From Candidatus Endobugula sp. (lineage in GTDB: Bacteria > Pseudomonadota > Gammaproteobacteria > Pseudomonadales > Cellvibrionaceae): a stretch of DNA of 40,734 nt. A model generated the notes under the pieces. It saw only the letters and a program-made list of their open reading frames with translations. It was not told the origin of the DNA and did no database searches. Within the stretch, counting starts at the first letter, position 1; each line of letters begins with the position of its first letter. This document shows, one piece after another, positions 1-8,371 of this stretch. The DNA lies in assembly GCA_020628895.1 (NCBI GenBank), contig JAHDEM010000023.1:1-40734 (forward strand). The letters run 5' to 3'. The position numbers were made by a program, and so were the translations under genes.

Positions 1-113
1 ATATTGAAGAAAATGAAATGGGTAAGGTAACCAAGGAGACGATCTTTTCCAAAATTTTTATAGAAGATTCTTTGCCTATTGATGATAGTGTTTTTCCTGT
101 GGTGGGTGGGTAA
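1..113 (+). CDS. C-terminal end of a probable AMP-dependent acyl/aryl-CoA or -ACP ligase (partial)
   Basis: An open frame enters from the left edge (first full codon at base 3) and stops with TAA at 111-113, giving about 36 residues. The segment NEMGKVTKETIF resembles the A10 region of the AMP-ligase superfamily, where a Gly-Lys pair carries the lysine that contacts the acyl-adenylate. The next gene looks like an ApeI dehydratase. In described aryl-polyene clusters the ligase ApeH precedes ApeI, so a ligase that activates the aryl acid made by the downstream ammonia lyase fits. Only the tail is visible, so the family rests on one short motif plus context and the substrate is unknown. Confidence 0.5.
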   Translation, partial: IEENEMGKVTKETIFSKIFIEDSLPIDDSVFPVVGG

Positions 114-118
114 TTGCT

Positions 119-442
119 TTGATAAAAGAAAATTATGACGATAGTGCAGTTATTCATCTTTCTGATGGCGATGGTTTTTTTGATGGGCACTTCGAAAAAA
201 TAAAAATATTTCCTGCGGTTGCTCAAATAGACTGTAGTGTTCGAGCCTATAAGAGAAAGAATAAGGATAATTATCTCTATCTAAAGAAGGCAAAATTTCT
301 CAATAAAGTGAGCTCTGGCGTAGAGATATTTATTGGCTGGAAGAAGACCAGCGAAGACAGTATGGTTTTTGAAATATGGTGTAAAGAAAATTTGTGTTCA
401 AGAATTGAGTTTAGCCTTATGAATACGAATTCGTCTAACTAA
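119..442 (+). CDS. ApeI-like hotdog-fold 3-hydroxyacyl-ACP dehydratase (short, divergent)
   Basis: A 107-residue protein. The segment DGHFEKIKIFPAVAQID (about residues 22-38) matches the FabZ/ApeI signature GHFPxxPVxPGVxQxD, including the histidine that acts in dehydration, but the usual Pro and Gly around it are partly replaced. The family role is to dehydrate 3-hydroxyacyl-ACP during polyene extension. The only in-frame start is TTG at 119, five bases after the ligase stop, with the G-rich stretch at 101-110 as a possible ribosome site. No in-frame ATG exists near the N-terminus. It lies 10 bases before the ammonia lyase, so it is probably in the same operon. Since a second dehydratase lies at 3188-3595, this one may be specialised or less active. 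Confidence 0.65.
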   Translation: MIKENYDDSAVIHLSDGDGFFDGHFEKIKIFPAVAQIDCSVRAYKRKNKDNYLYLKKAKFLNKVSSGVEIFIGWKKTSEDSMVFEIWCKENLCSRIEFSLMNTNSSN

Positions 443-452
443 GGGTTGTTTT

Positions 453-1997
453 ATGTTGCAAAATGGTCGAGTTGTTGAAATTTCAGATGCTAGAGTATCT
501 ATACAGGATATTTGTTCGGTAACAAACGAAGCAACTGTTTTAAAAATAACAGAAGATAGTCGATTTAAAGAAAAAATTAATAATGGTTATCAGTTTTTAG
601 ATAAGTTGTTGGCGGATAATGGCCATATATATGGCGTAACGACCGGATATGGAGATTCTGTCAATAGAAAAGTTTCTGTTGAACAAGCTTATGAGTTGCC
701 AATCAATCTGACTCGTTTTCATGGTTGTGGTCTTGGGGATATATTCAGTATTGAAGATACTCGGGCAATTATTGCTGCACGTATTGTTTCATTATCAAGA
801 GGGTTTTCAGGAGTCAGATATGAGTTGTTAGAGAAATTGCAGCTCTTGTTGGATAAAAATATTATACCTGTGATCCCTAAAGAAGGTTCCGTTGGTGCCA
901 GTGGTGATTTGACGCCTTTGTCTTATATTGCCGCGGTTTTGATTGGTGAACGTAAAGTGCATTATCAAGGAGAAATAAAAGATACTAAAGATGTATTTAA
1001 TGCGCTAAATATCATTCCCCTAGTCCTTAGGCCTAAAGAAGGGTTGGCGATTATGAATGGCACTGCTGTAATGACAGCTATTGCCTGTCGAGCTTATGAG
1101 CGTGCGGAATACTTAATGAACCTATGTGCTAAGACAACATCTCTTGTTTCGCTAGCACTAAAAGGTAATAAAGAGCACTTTGATGAGCGCCTGTTTCAGG
1201 CAAAGCCACATAATGGGCAGCAATGGGTCGCGGGTATTATTCGTAATGACCTAGGGACTCCGGATAAAAACGAAAACCCTATCATACTTCAAGACCGTTA
1301 TTCGGTGCGTTGTGCGCCTCATATTATTGGTGTTCTAGCTGATGCGATGCCTCATTTTAAAGAGGTGATAGAAAACGAACTTAACAGCGCAAATGATAAC
1401 CCCTTAATTGATCCTGAAAACCATCGACTACTACACGGAGGACATTTTTACGGTGGCCATATTGCTTATGTAATGGACTCCATGAAGGTGCTTATCGGAA
1501 ATTTAGCCGATCTGATGGATCGACAGCTCGCTTTGTTATTGGATGTAAAATTCAACCACGGATTAACGTCAAATTTGTCTTACCCCGAGGAAGGTAGAGC
1601 ATCGCTCAATCATGGTTTTAAAGCTGTGCAAATCGGTGTGTCAGCATGGACAGCGGAGGCTTTAAAAGCCTGTCAGCCTGCGAGTATTTTCTCTCGATCT
1701 ACCGAATGCCATAACCAAGATAAAGTAAGTATGGGTACCATTGCGGCTAGAGACTGTATCCGAGTCTTAGAATTAACAGAACAAGTACAGGCTGCCCATA
1801 TTCTTGCCACTGTGCAGGCAGTGTCTATTAGAGAAAAGCTAGAAAACAAGGTGTTGCAAAAAGGGGATTCGGTCACTCGATTTATGAAAGACGTTTTGTC
1901 CGATTTTAATCTCGTGACAGAGGATCGACCTTTAGAAACCGATTTGCGTAGATATGTAGATAAAATTCAAAAGCGTTATTGGCATCTAGGTGAATAA
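453..1997 (+). CDS. MIO-type aromatic amino acid ammonia lyase (HAL/TAL/PAL family)
   Basis: A 514-residue cytosolic enzyme of normal family length. The triad A149-S150-G151, inside GSVGASGDLTPL, is the one that cyclises to the MIO prosthetic group. Y60 in IYGVTTGYG is the conserved catalytic tyrosine, and later motifs (YSVRCAPH, NSANDNPL, HGGHFYGGH) are also family hallmarks. The family removes ammonia from His, Tyr or Phe to give urocanate, coumarate or cinnamate. The substrate-selectivity pair appears to be F89-H90: the second position is histidine as in HAL, the first is Phe as in plant PAL. No other hut genes are nearby, and ketosynthase, dehydratase and reductase genes flank it. A role in making a cinnamoyl- or coumaroyl-type starter is therefore more likely than histidine catabolism. 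A MIO aminomutase cannot be excluded from sequence alone. Confidence 0.92.
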   Translation: MLQNGRVVEISDARVSIQDICSVTNEATVLKITEDSRFKEKINNGYQFLDKLLADNGHIYGVTTGYGDSVNRKVSVEQAYELPINLTRFHGCGLGDIFSIEDTRAIIAARIVSLSRGFSGVRYELLEKLQLLLDKNIIPVIPKEGSVGASGDLTPLSYIAAVLIGERKVHYQGEIKDTKDVFNALNIIPLVLRPKEGLAIMNGTAVMTAIACRAYERAEYLMNLCAKTTSLVSLALKGNKEHFDERLFQAKPHNGQQWVAGIIRNDLGTPDKNENPIILQDRYSVRCAPHIIGVLADAMPHFKEVIENELNSANDNPLIDPENHRLLHGGHFYGGHIAYVMDSMKVLIGNLADLMDRQLALLLDVKFNHGLTSNLSYPEEGRASLNHGFKAVQIGVSAWTAEALKACQPASIFSRSTECHNQDKVSMGTIAARDCIRVLELTEQVQAAHILATVQAVSIREKLENKVLQKGDSVTRFMKDVLSDFNLVTEDRPLETDLRRYVDKIQKRYWHLGE

Positions 1998-1998
1998 A

Positions 1999-3183
1999 AT
2001 GAAAGCAAAATGCCATATAAATGCAATGGGTGTTGTTTGTTGTGCAGGTGAGAACGTAGACGACTTCTATAATAATGTCTTCTCACATAATACATCGTTA
2101 TTTACCGAAAATAATGAACTTTCCAGTGGTCGGTTAAAGAAAGTCGGAAAAATAAAATTTCCACTGCCCGATTTTCCTCACTCACAAAAACAGTTTTTAA
2201 CACGTACCAATCACTTAGCTTTTGCAGCAATCAAACAATTTGAGAATGCCGTCGAAGATGTAAAGTCACGTTACGAGCCTTCTCGCATTGGTGTTATTGC
2301 AGGCACCTGTACAGCAGGTTCATCAGAAGTTGATTACAGTCGTCGTTACGAAGACGAGCATGGACATATTCCCGAAGGCTATGACTATAGTCTTGATTTT
2401 ATGGACAACGTTTCTGAATTTATAAAAATCTATCTCGATATCAAAGGGCCTGCAATTTCAGTCAGCACAGCATGTACTTCATCTGGCAAAGCGATTGCTA
2501 TGGCAAAGCGATACGTAGAGCAGGGCTTTTTAGATGCTGTTATTGTCGGTGGTTCAGATAGCTTTGCGCTCACTACGTTGAATGGGTTCGACTCGTTGTC
2601 TGCATTATCGGCATCGGATTGTCAGCCATTTAGTGCTGATCGTGATGGAATTAATTTGGGTGAAGGTGCTGCCTTCTTTTTGGTTTCTAGAGAACAATCG
2701 AACATAACCTTACTAGGTGCTGGAGAAAGTTCTGATGGATATCATATGTCTTCTCCTCACCCCGAAGGTATTGGAGCAGAGGAAGCGGTGCGCCAATCCT
2801 TATCTCAGGCGGGTCTTGAACCTAAGGATATTGCTTATATCAATATGCATGGTACAGGTACGGAAGCGAACGATAGTATGGAGTCGACCTTGGTGAACCG
2901 TGTGTTTGGTGCGGATATCCCCTGTAGCACGATTAAAAATATTGTAGGTCATACCTTAGGTGCAGCCTCTGCCGTTGAATTATGTTTATGTATTGCTGTG
3001 CTTAAAAAGGGTAAAGATCAATTTCGGATTATTCCTCAATATCGCCATTATGATATGGACCCAAAACTGCCTAAGATTAATTTAGCCGCACAAAATCAGT
3101 ATTGTACGGGCTCCATTTTTCTCTCAACGTCATACGCTTTTGGTGGAAGTAATTGCAGTCTCGTTGTTGGTTTGGAGAAATAG
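1999..3183 (+). CDS. Beta-ketoacyl-ACP synthase (ApeO-like, type II)
   Basis: A 394-residue thiolase-fold enzyme that extends an acyl chain by decarboxylative condensation with malonyl-ACP. The full Cys-His-His set is present: C159 in STACTSSG, H284 in NMHGTGTEAND, H318 in NIVGHTLGAAS. It ends with the usual glycine-rich GGSN segment. I chose ATG at 1999 rather than GTG at 1990, because TAGGTGA just upstream is a good ribosome site for the ATG, while the GTG lies inside the lyase gene. The lyase stop (1997) is one base away, so the two are translationally linked. It precedes a dehydratase and a reductase, the order seen for ApeO-P-Q. No chain-length-factor partner (Cys-less KS) and no acyl carrier protein are visible here, so they are expected upstream or elsewhere. 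Confidence 0.93.
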   Translation: MKAKCHINAMGVVCCAGENVDDFYNNVFSHNTSLFTENNELSSGRLKKVGKIKFPLPDFPHSQKQFLTRTNHLAFAAIKQFENAVEDVKSRYEPSRIGVIAGTCTAGSSEVDYSRRYEDEHGHIPEGYDYSLDFMDNVSEFIKIYLDIKGPAISVSTACTSSGKAIAMAKRYVEQGFLDAVIVGGSDSFALTTLNGFDSLSALSASDCQPFSADRDGINLGEGAAFFLVSREQSNITLLGAGESSDGYHMSSPHPEGIGAEEAVRQSLSQAGLEPKDIAYINMHGTGTEANDSMESTLVNRVFGADIPCSTIKNIVGHTLGAASAVELCLCIAVLKKGKDQFRIIPQYRHYDMDPKLPKINLAAQNQYCTGSIFLSTSYAFGGSNCSLVVGLEK

Positions 3184-3187
3184 CGCG

Positions 3188-3595
3188 ATGTGGATACCTG
3201 CAAAAGAATATCTGCCCCATAGGAATCGTATGCTATTTATTGATCATATTCGTTTATCGGAAAATGACTCCATAGCAAAAGCCATTGTCAGGGATGACAA
3301 TCCATTTTTGGTCGATGACAAATTGCCTTCTTATATTGGTATCGAATATATGGCGCAAGCCTTAGCGGGCCAAAGAGGTATGCTCTTCGATGAAGCCAAA
3401 GGGATGATGGGTTTTATTGTTAGCATTAAATCTGTCGATATTAAAAAGCCCTATATCAATAAATTCGAGGAAATTAATATTCTTGCTGATGTCGTCCATA
3501 GGAACAATCAGTTTGAAGCTTCTGTGTGTACTTTAATGCAAGACGAAGAAATTTTAACCGCAGAGTTGTCAGTAATGGGGGCTAAGCATGAGTGA
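3188..3595 (+). CDS. ApeP-like 3-hydroxyacyl-ACP dehydratase
   Basis: A 135-residue hotdog protein. It opens with the typical YLPHRNRMLFIDHI segment and carries YIGIEYMAQALAGQRG, which matches the central helix of ApeP-type dehydratases with its acidic catalytic residue. The role is to remove water from the 3-hydroxyacyl chain so that conjugated double bonds accumulate. ATG at 3188 is preferred over an upstream ATG at 3140, which would overlap the ketosynthase by 44 bases; GGAGAA at 3173-3178 is a good ribosome site for 3188. The gene is four bases downstream of the ketosynthase and overlaps the reductase start by eight bases. It differs clearly from the ApeI-like protein at 119-442, and APE pathways are known to pair the two types. 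Confidence 0.8.
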   Translation: MWIPAKEYLPHRNRMLFIDHIRLSENDSIAKAIVRDDNPFLVDDKLPSYIGIEYMAQALAGQRGMLFDEAKGMMGFIVSIKSVDIKKPYINKFEEINILADVVHRNNQFEASVCTLMQDEEILTAELSVMGAKHE

Positions 3596-4322
3596 TTTTA
3601 GAAAACGCATTCTCATTACTGGTGCGAGTAAGGGTATTGGTAGAGCTATAGCCGTGACTTTATCACAACAAGAGGCTTTGGATATTACCTGTCATTACCA
3701 TCACGACGAACAAGGCGTTGACGAAACAATTGCTTTAATGAACCGTTCTGCATCAGTAAAAAAAATAAACTTTAATATTGCTTCCTATTTAGAGGTGGAG
3801 AGCCAACTGTCATCAGATATTGCTGCTAATGGTGCTTATTGGGGGGTTGTTTTAAATGCGGGTATTAAAAAAGACATTTCAATCGTATCAATGACATTGG
3901 ATGACTGGTCTACTGTTTTGGACACTAATCTCGATGGCTTTTTCAATGTGGTTAAGCCGGTTATCCACCCAATGATCAGTTTGCGTAAAGGCGGCAGAGT
4001 GCTTTGCATCTCTTCGCTTTCGGGTTCGGTTGGTGTTGCTGGACAAATTAATTATTCTGCCAGCAAAGGTGGATTAGAGGCGGCTGCTAGATCGTTAGCC
4101 TTGGAGGTAGCAAAGAGAGGGATAACGGTCAATTGCATATGTCCGGGTTTTGTTGATACCTCCATGTTGGATAACCTCGATAAAGATTCACTTAAAAATA
4201 AAGTGCCTATGCGCCGATTAGCATCGGCAAATGAAGTTAGCAAATTAGCTGAATTTATACTCAGTGACGATGCTGCTTATATTACCAAACAATCAATCCA
4301 TATCGACGGTGGTATTGGTTAG
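3588..4322 (+). CDS. 3-oxoacyl-ACP reductase, FabG-like SDR (ApeQ-like)
   Basis: A 244-residue short-chain dehydrogenase/reductase. It shows the Rossmann motif GASKGIGRAIA near the N-terminus, a central NAG, and the catalytic Ser-Tyr-Lys region with Y156 and K160 in YSASK. The C-terminal part (CPGFVDTSM, IHIDGGIG) is typical of FabG. It should reduce the 3-oxo group formed by the ketosynthase, with NADPH, before dehydration. The ATG overlaps the stop of the preceding dehydratase, so translation is probably coupled. The ketosynthase-dehydratase-reductase run forms a minimal type II polyene extension set with no enoyl reductase, which is what a conjugated polyene needs. Many SDRs look alike, but the context makes this assignment strong. 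Confidence 0.93.
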   Translation: MSDFRKRILITGASKGIGRAIAVTLSQQEALDITCHYHHDEQGVDETIALMNRSASVKKINFNIASYLEVESQLSSDIAANGAYWGVVLNAGIKKDISIVSMTLDDWSTVLDTNLDGFFNVVKPVIHPMISLRKGGRVLCISSLSGSVGVAGQINYSASKGGLEAAARSLALEVAKRGITVNCICPGFVDTSMLDNLDKDSLKNKVPMRRLASANEVSKLAEFILSDDAAYITKQSIHIDGGIG

Positions 4323-4369
4323 CAAAGCGATTTATCTATTTATTCAATATCTACTATAGGAATCTGGAA

Positions 4370-5527
4370 ATGAATTACGAAGAAATAATCAATAATGTCG
4401 AAGCTATTCTTCCAGAACTAAAACGCTTGTCTTCTGAAGCCGAGCAAAGCTGCCGATTACCCAGTGAAATGGTTTCTCTGCTTAAAAAAGCCGGTTGTTT
4501 CAGAATGTGTATGCCTAAAACCTGGGGTGGGCCAGAGCTCACTAGTCTTCAGCAAATTCAGGTTATAGAAAAGCTATCTTCAGTGAGCTCTGAAGCAGGC
4601 TGGTGCGTGATGATTGGTAGCGACTCTGGTATTTACTCAGGTTATTTAGATAAAGATGTGGCAGAAACGCTCTACCCATCGCTAGATATGGTTCAAGCCG
4701 GTTGGGTATATCCCGGCGGTAAGGCTATTGATATGGGGAATAGTTATCGGGTGACAGGGCAATGGACATTTGGTAGCGGTATACAACATGCAGACAGAAT
4801 CGTGGCCGGTTGTGTCGTGTTTAAGGATGGCAAGCCTAGTGTACTTGAAGATGGACGAAAAGAATGGATTGTGGTTATTGGCAAACAGGAGGATTTCTCC
4901 ATTGTCGATAATTGGGACACGACGGGTTTAAGAGGAACCGGTAGCCATGATTATATGACCAGAAACCGAATATTTCCTAAAGAGCACAGTTTTAGCTTTT
5001 TAAATGATGCGGTAAGGGACGGTGTTTTATGGAGCAGAAATGATGCATTTTTAAGAAAAATGTCAGGAATACCTCTGGGGGTTTGTCGTAGCGCTCTAGA
5101 TTTTTCTTATCAGTACTTAGAAGAAAAGCGCGATTTTAATACTCAAGAATTATTTCGTTCTTCAGCAAAAGTTCAGGAGACCATGGGGCGTTGTGAATTA
5201 AAGTACTCATCTGCAAAAGCTTACATGAATCAAGCACTAGAAAAACAGTGGGATATGTTATCAAAAGGGCAGAGTTTAGATAATAAAATTCGTGCGGATG
5301 TTTGGTTATCACGAGTGAATGTATTTAGAACTTGCCGAGAAGTGATAGTAGAGCTTTACGACATGATTGGTGGCTCTGCGATTAGGGTAGGAAAAACCCC
5401 GTTAGATAAAGCACTTCGAGATTCTAATACATGGTGTCAGCATGTTGTAGGTAAGGAAAGTGGTATTGAGGCCAGTGGAAATTTATTACTGAATGATAAA
5501 GTAAGTCTGGGTTTTCCTATGCTTTAA
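4370..5527 (+). CDS. Acyl-CoA dehydrogenase-fold flavoprotein (possible group D monooxygenase or desaturase)
   Basis: A 385-residue protein with the overall layout of acyl-CoA dehydrogenase-like flavoproteins. It has an N-terminal helical domain (MPKTWGGPELTSLQQ near residues 48-62), a middle beta domain with QWTFGSGIQHAD and WDTTGLRGTGSHDY, and a C-terminal helical domain. The GTGSHD segment and overall size are closer to flavin-dependent hydroxylases of the HpaH/HsaA type than to classic dehydrogenases. Such hydroxylases use reduced flavin and oxygen to hydroxylate aromatic substrates. Possible roles are hydroxylation of the aryl head, or of a carbon that is later carbamoylated, or introduction of a double bond. 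No flavin reductase partner is visible. A 47-base gap separates it from the reductase, still compatible with one operon. Confidence 0.8.
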   Translation: MNYEEIINNVEAILPELKRLSSEAEQSCRLPSEMVSLLKKAGCFRMCMPKTWGGPELTSLQQIQVIEKLSSVSSEAGWCVMIGSDSGIYSGYLDKDVAETLYPSLDMVQAGWVYPGGKAIDMGNSYRVTGQWTFGSGIQHADRIVAGCVVFKDGKPSVLEDGRKEWIVVIGKQEDFSIVDNWDTTGLRGTGSHDYMTRNRIFPKEHSFSFLNDAVRDGVLWSRNDAFLRKMSGIPLGVCRSALDFSYQYLEEKRDFNTQELFRSSAKVQETMGRCELKYSSAKAYMNQALEKQWDMLSKGQSLDNKIRADVWLSRVNVFRTCREVIVELYDMIGGSAIRVGKTPLDKALRDSNTWCQHVVGKESGIEASGNLLLNDKVSLGFPML

Positions 5528-5535
5528 CCTTACTT

Positions 5536-6312
5536 TTGAATTTATTTGTGGATATTTTAAAGCAACAAGTTCATTTATGGTGTATCGATAATCACATAAT
5601 TGAGGATAAATATAAGCAATCCTATTTTTGCCGATTTCTTAGCGAAAAAGAAAAGTTAAAAGCGAGCAAGCTTAAGTTAAAAAAACATAGGTCTTCGTAT
5701 ATTGCGACAAGAGCGATTATCCGTTTGATATTGTCTGAATATGAGGAGAGTGTGTCGCCTAGCGACTGGGTATTTAAAAAAAATAAGCACGGTAAACCTA
5801 GGATAAGTAATACCAGTTTATTAAAAAATATTCATTTCAATATTTCTCATACAAAGGGGATGATTGTTATTGCTGTCTCTTTAGATCTTGAATTGGGAGC
5901 AGATATTGAAGAGGTTAACTATCGTCGAAATACAGATGGTATTGTTAATAATTTTTTTTATGATAAAGAAAAATATATTTACTACCGTTTAAATAAAAAA
6001 AATAGGATTCCCTACTTTTTTGAAATATGGACGTTAAAAGAATCTTATATGAAAGCGTGTGGTTTAGGCTTTTCTATGCCGATGGATAGTTTCTTTTTGC
6101 AAAAAGAAAGCGACGGAAATATAACGATTAATATAGTAAAAAGAAAAATGAAAGAAGATGTTTTTTTCTGGCATAAATCGTTAAATGACAGATATAAAGT
6201 GTCGTTATGCATGATTGGGAGTGAAAATAACCAATGTGTAGTGATCGATAAAACTAATTTTTTACAGAATGTCTTTATTAATAATAGGTATAGAGGCCAA
6301 TATGGAAAATAA
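5536..6312 (+). CDS. 4'-phosphopantetheinyl transferase, Sfp type
   Basis: A 258-residue protein that transfers the phosphopantetheine arm from CoA to a serine of carrier proteins. Diagnostic motifs are present: NISHTKG, then GADIE with Mg-binding D123 and E125, then WTLKESYMKA with E169 and K173. Length and motif spacing fit the Sfp class used for secondary metabolism rather than AcpS. The start is uncertain: TTG at 5536 or GTG at 5548, both with weak ribosome sites. The gene looks more AT-rich than its neighbours. It lies eight bases after the flavoprotein gene and overlaps the condensation gene by 11 bases. Its presence implies that the pathway uses at least one dedicated carrier protein, although none is encoded in the visible part. 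Confidence 0.88.
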   Translation: MNLFVDILKQQVHLWCIDNHIIEDKYKQSYFCRFLSEKEKLKASKLKLKKHRSSYIATRAIIRLILSEYEESVSPSDWVFKKNKHGKPRISNTSLLKNIHFNISHTKGMIVIAVSLDLELGADIEEVNYRRNTDGIVNNFFYDKEKYIYYRLNKKNRIPYFFEIWTLKESYMKACGLGFSMPMDSFFLQKESDGNITINIVKRKMKEDVFFWHKSLNDRYKVSLCMIGSENNQCVVIDKTNFLQNVFINNRYRGQYGK

Positions 6313-7627
6313 CAAGTTGCAGTTGTCGTACACACAAGAGCATATGTGGCATCACGAGATTGATAACCCAAGTTATCAGTGGAATGTTCCTTATGGAATA
6401 AGGCTTACGGGTAATGTAGATCATAAGCTTTTAGAAAAAAGCTTTAATTTACTGGTAGAGCGTTGTGAGAACTTCCGCACATGCTTCCCTGTCGATGATG
6501 ATGCTCCTTTCCAAAAAGTGATGCCTTATGAATATATTTACCTTTCTCCCAACGACTTGCGTGATTGTTCAGTAGATGAGGCTGAAAAGGCAGCCGATAA
6601 TATTGTTCAGAAAGAATTAAGGCGGCCATTTGATATCAAAAGCGAGCGTTGTGTTCGTTTATTTACATTTATGCTTCCCGAAAATGAGCATATTATTTAC
6701 TTTGTTTATCATCATATTGTGTCAGATGTGATGACTATGTCCATAGCCGCGGATGAATTTGCTTCTTACTACAGTGCGCTAAGTCAAGATAATATTCCTG
6801 AAAACAATCTTGGTAATTCGTTTAGTGAATTTTCCGAGTGGGAAAGAGAAAAAGGTAAGGCGAAAAGCGACCAAGTATTTGATTATTGGAAAGATAAACT
6901 CTTAGATAAGCCATTAGAAATTCCAACAGACCATCTACCCAAAAATTACCCATCAAAAGACACGCATGAACCTAAGTTTGGTATGCATGTAGCAGAAATG
7001 CCTAGGGAACTTGTTGATGAGGTGGTCGATTTTTTTCCTACCAGTTTGTCTGCTGCTTATATTGCCCTTTATTTGCAATGGAAACAGTCATGTATGACAG
7101 TGAGTTCCGCATTAATGCTGCGTAATAGGCCGCAGTTCCTGCGTTCCTTAGGTTGTTTTTATAGCCGCATTGTTTTTCAGGCAAAAATACTACCAGAGAT
7201 GACAGGTGAGCAAATTGTTGAGCAAGTTAAACTAGATGTAATTAATACTAATCGCCACAGAATGTGGGATGTTAGATCATTCGTTGAATCTTTCTTCCCG
7301 GAAAGATTAGCCTCCGGTGGTTTGTTAGCAAATGTAGAGTTTCAATTGTTAGATATTCCTTATAAAGCGAGATCGAAAGCCATTGATTTTGGAAGTGACG
7401 TTGATGCTGGTGCACTAGTTGTTGAAAAACCCTTATCCTCTTTAGATTTAAAGTTTACTTTTGTAAAGCATGGGTCTTTATTGTTGTTTAAATATAATGA
7501 AGAGCTATACGATAGAGAAACTCTTGTTCAATTAGGTGAAAATTATAAACGGGCCTTAGAGTATTTTGTTTTACATCCCAATAAAACGCTCAGTGATTTT
7601 TTTGGGGAATGTAATGATTGGTATTAA
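6302..7627 (+). CDS. Stand-alone condensation-domain protein (NRPS type)
   Basis: A 441-residue protein that is essentially one condensation domain. The active-site motif is HHIVSDV at residues 137-143. It keeps both histidines and the structural Asp of HHxxxDG, but the glycine is replaced by Val. The N-terminal LSYTQEHMWHHEI corresponds to the C1 motif of such domains. This superfamily includes NRPS condensation domains and related free-standing acyltransferases that make amide or ester bonds. ATG at 6302 follows AGAGG with five bases of spacing; an upstream in-frame start at 6269 lies deeper in the previous gene. No adenylation or carrier domain is fused, so it must act in trans. The likely job is to join the polyene acyl thioester to an amine or alcohol. 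The partner is unknown. Confidence 0.85.
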   Translation: MENNKLQLSYTQEHMWHHEIDNPSYQWNVPYGIRLTGNVDHKLLEKSFNLLVERCENFRTCFPVDDDAPFQKVMPYEYIYLSPNDLRDCSVDEAEKAADNIVQKELRRPFDIKSERCVRLFTFMLPENEHIIYFVYHHIVSDVMTMSIAADEFASYYSALSQDNIPENNLGNSFSEFSEWEREKGKAKSDQVFDYWKDKLLDKPLEIPTDHLPKNYPSKDTHEPKFGMHVAEMPRELVDEVVDFFPTSLSAAYIALYLQWKQSCMTVSSALMLRNRPQFLRSLGCFYSRIVFQAKILPEMTGEQIVEQVKLDVINTNRHRMWDVRSFVESFFPERLASGGLLANVEFQLLDIPYKARSKAIDFGSDVDAGALVVEKPLSSLDLKFTFVKHGSLLLFKYNEELYDRETLVQLGENYKRALEYFVLHPNKTLSDFFGECNDWY

Positions 7628-8342
7628 AGAAGACTATAAGTCGCAGTCGACCCTTAGTGTTTTGAATGATTTATCTTCCCAAGGTGTTGATAGCTATTGC
7701 CTTTTGTTACGTCATTCTCAGCGGCATTATGATGCTTTTATACCAGAAGATATTTTTCACTCTTTAACTGAAGATGGAAAGCAAGCATCTTATGATTTAG
7801 GGCTGCACTTTCGTAAATCAAGCAATATTCAATTTTATTCCAGTCCCATTATTCGCTGCGTCGAAACGTCATACCAAATAGAAAAGGGATGCCTTGAACA
7901 AGGTATATCAACCTCAGTTACCAAAATAGATCCTAACCTCTTGGGGATGTATATCAGAGATCGGGAAACGTATTATTCGCGTTTAGCACAAGAGGGTTTG
8001 TCATCTCTGTTATCTGCTTGGTTTAGTGGTGACATTTCTGAGTATGTGATGATGCCTGCAGAAGAGGCAAAAAATATCCACTTATCGTGGATAAAAAATA
8101 CATTGCTGTCGACATCAAAACCATGTGTGCATATAGGGGTGACTCATGATTGGAATTTACATCTATTAAGAAAATTGTGTTTAGGGCAAGACACAGCGAC
8201 ATTACCTCAAGTCGGTTTTTTGGAAGGAATTGTATTTTTTGAAAAAGAAAACAAGTTCTATGCCATCAATGAATATGGTGGTCCTAAAGAGATCATTTTA
8301 CCGTTAACGGATACGAGCCTTCCTGATGGAACTGAAAGTTGA
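7614..8342 (+). CDS. Histidine phosphatase superfamily protein (branch 1)
   Basis: A 242-residue protein starting at ATG 7614, with GGGG at 7604-7607 as ribosome site and a 14-base overlap with the condensation gene. The catalytic set of the phosphoglycerate-mutase-like fold can be traced: R33-H34 in LLLRHSQR (family RHG, here RHS), R81 in SSPIIRCVET and the second histidine H178 in GVTHDW. H34 would form the phosphohistidine intermediate. The family removes or moves phosphate groups on small molecules or proteins, and the substrate cannot be read from the sequence. Its place between the condensation and carbamoyltransferase genes, with a coding overlap, suggests a real pathway step, such as dephosphorylating an intermediate before carbamoylation. 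A housekeeping role is less likely. Confidence 0.8.
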   Translation: MIGIKEDYKSQSTLSVLNDLSSQGVDSYCLLLRHSQRHYDAFIPEDIFHSLTEDGKQASYDLGLHFRKSSNIQFYSSPIIRCVETSYQIEKGCLEQGISTSVTKIDPNLLGMYIRDRETYYSRLAQEGLSSLLSAWFSGDISEYVMMPAEEAKNIHLSWIKNTLLSTSKPCVHIGVTHDWNLHLLRKLCLGQDTATLPQVGFLEGIVFFEKENKFYAINEYGGPKEIILPLTDTSLPDGTES

Positions 8343-8371
8343 TCATAATAATAAAATAAATAGGTATTCAT

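Noticed and set aside
453-1997. Histidine utilisation (hutH) assignment
   Set aside because: No urocanase, imidazolonepropionase or hut regulator is nearby and the gene sits inside a polyketide-like operon.
1990-1998. GTG start for the ketosynthase
   Set aside because: ATG at 1999 has the better ribosome site (TAGGTGA) and matches the usual N-terminus; the GTG is part of that site.
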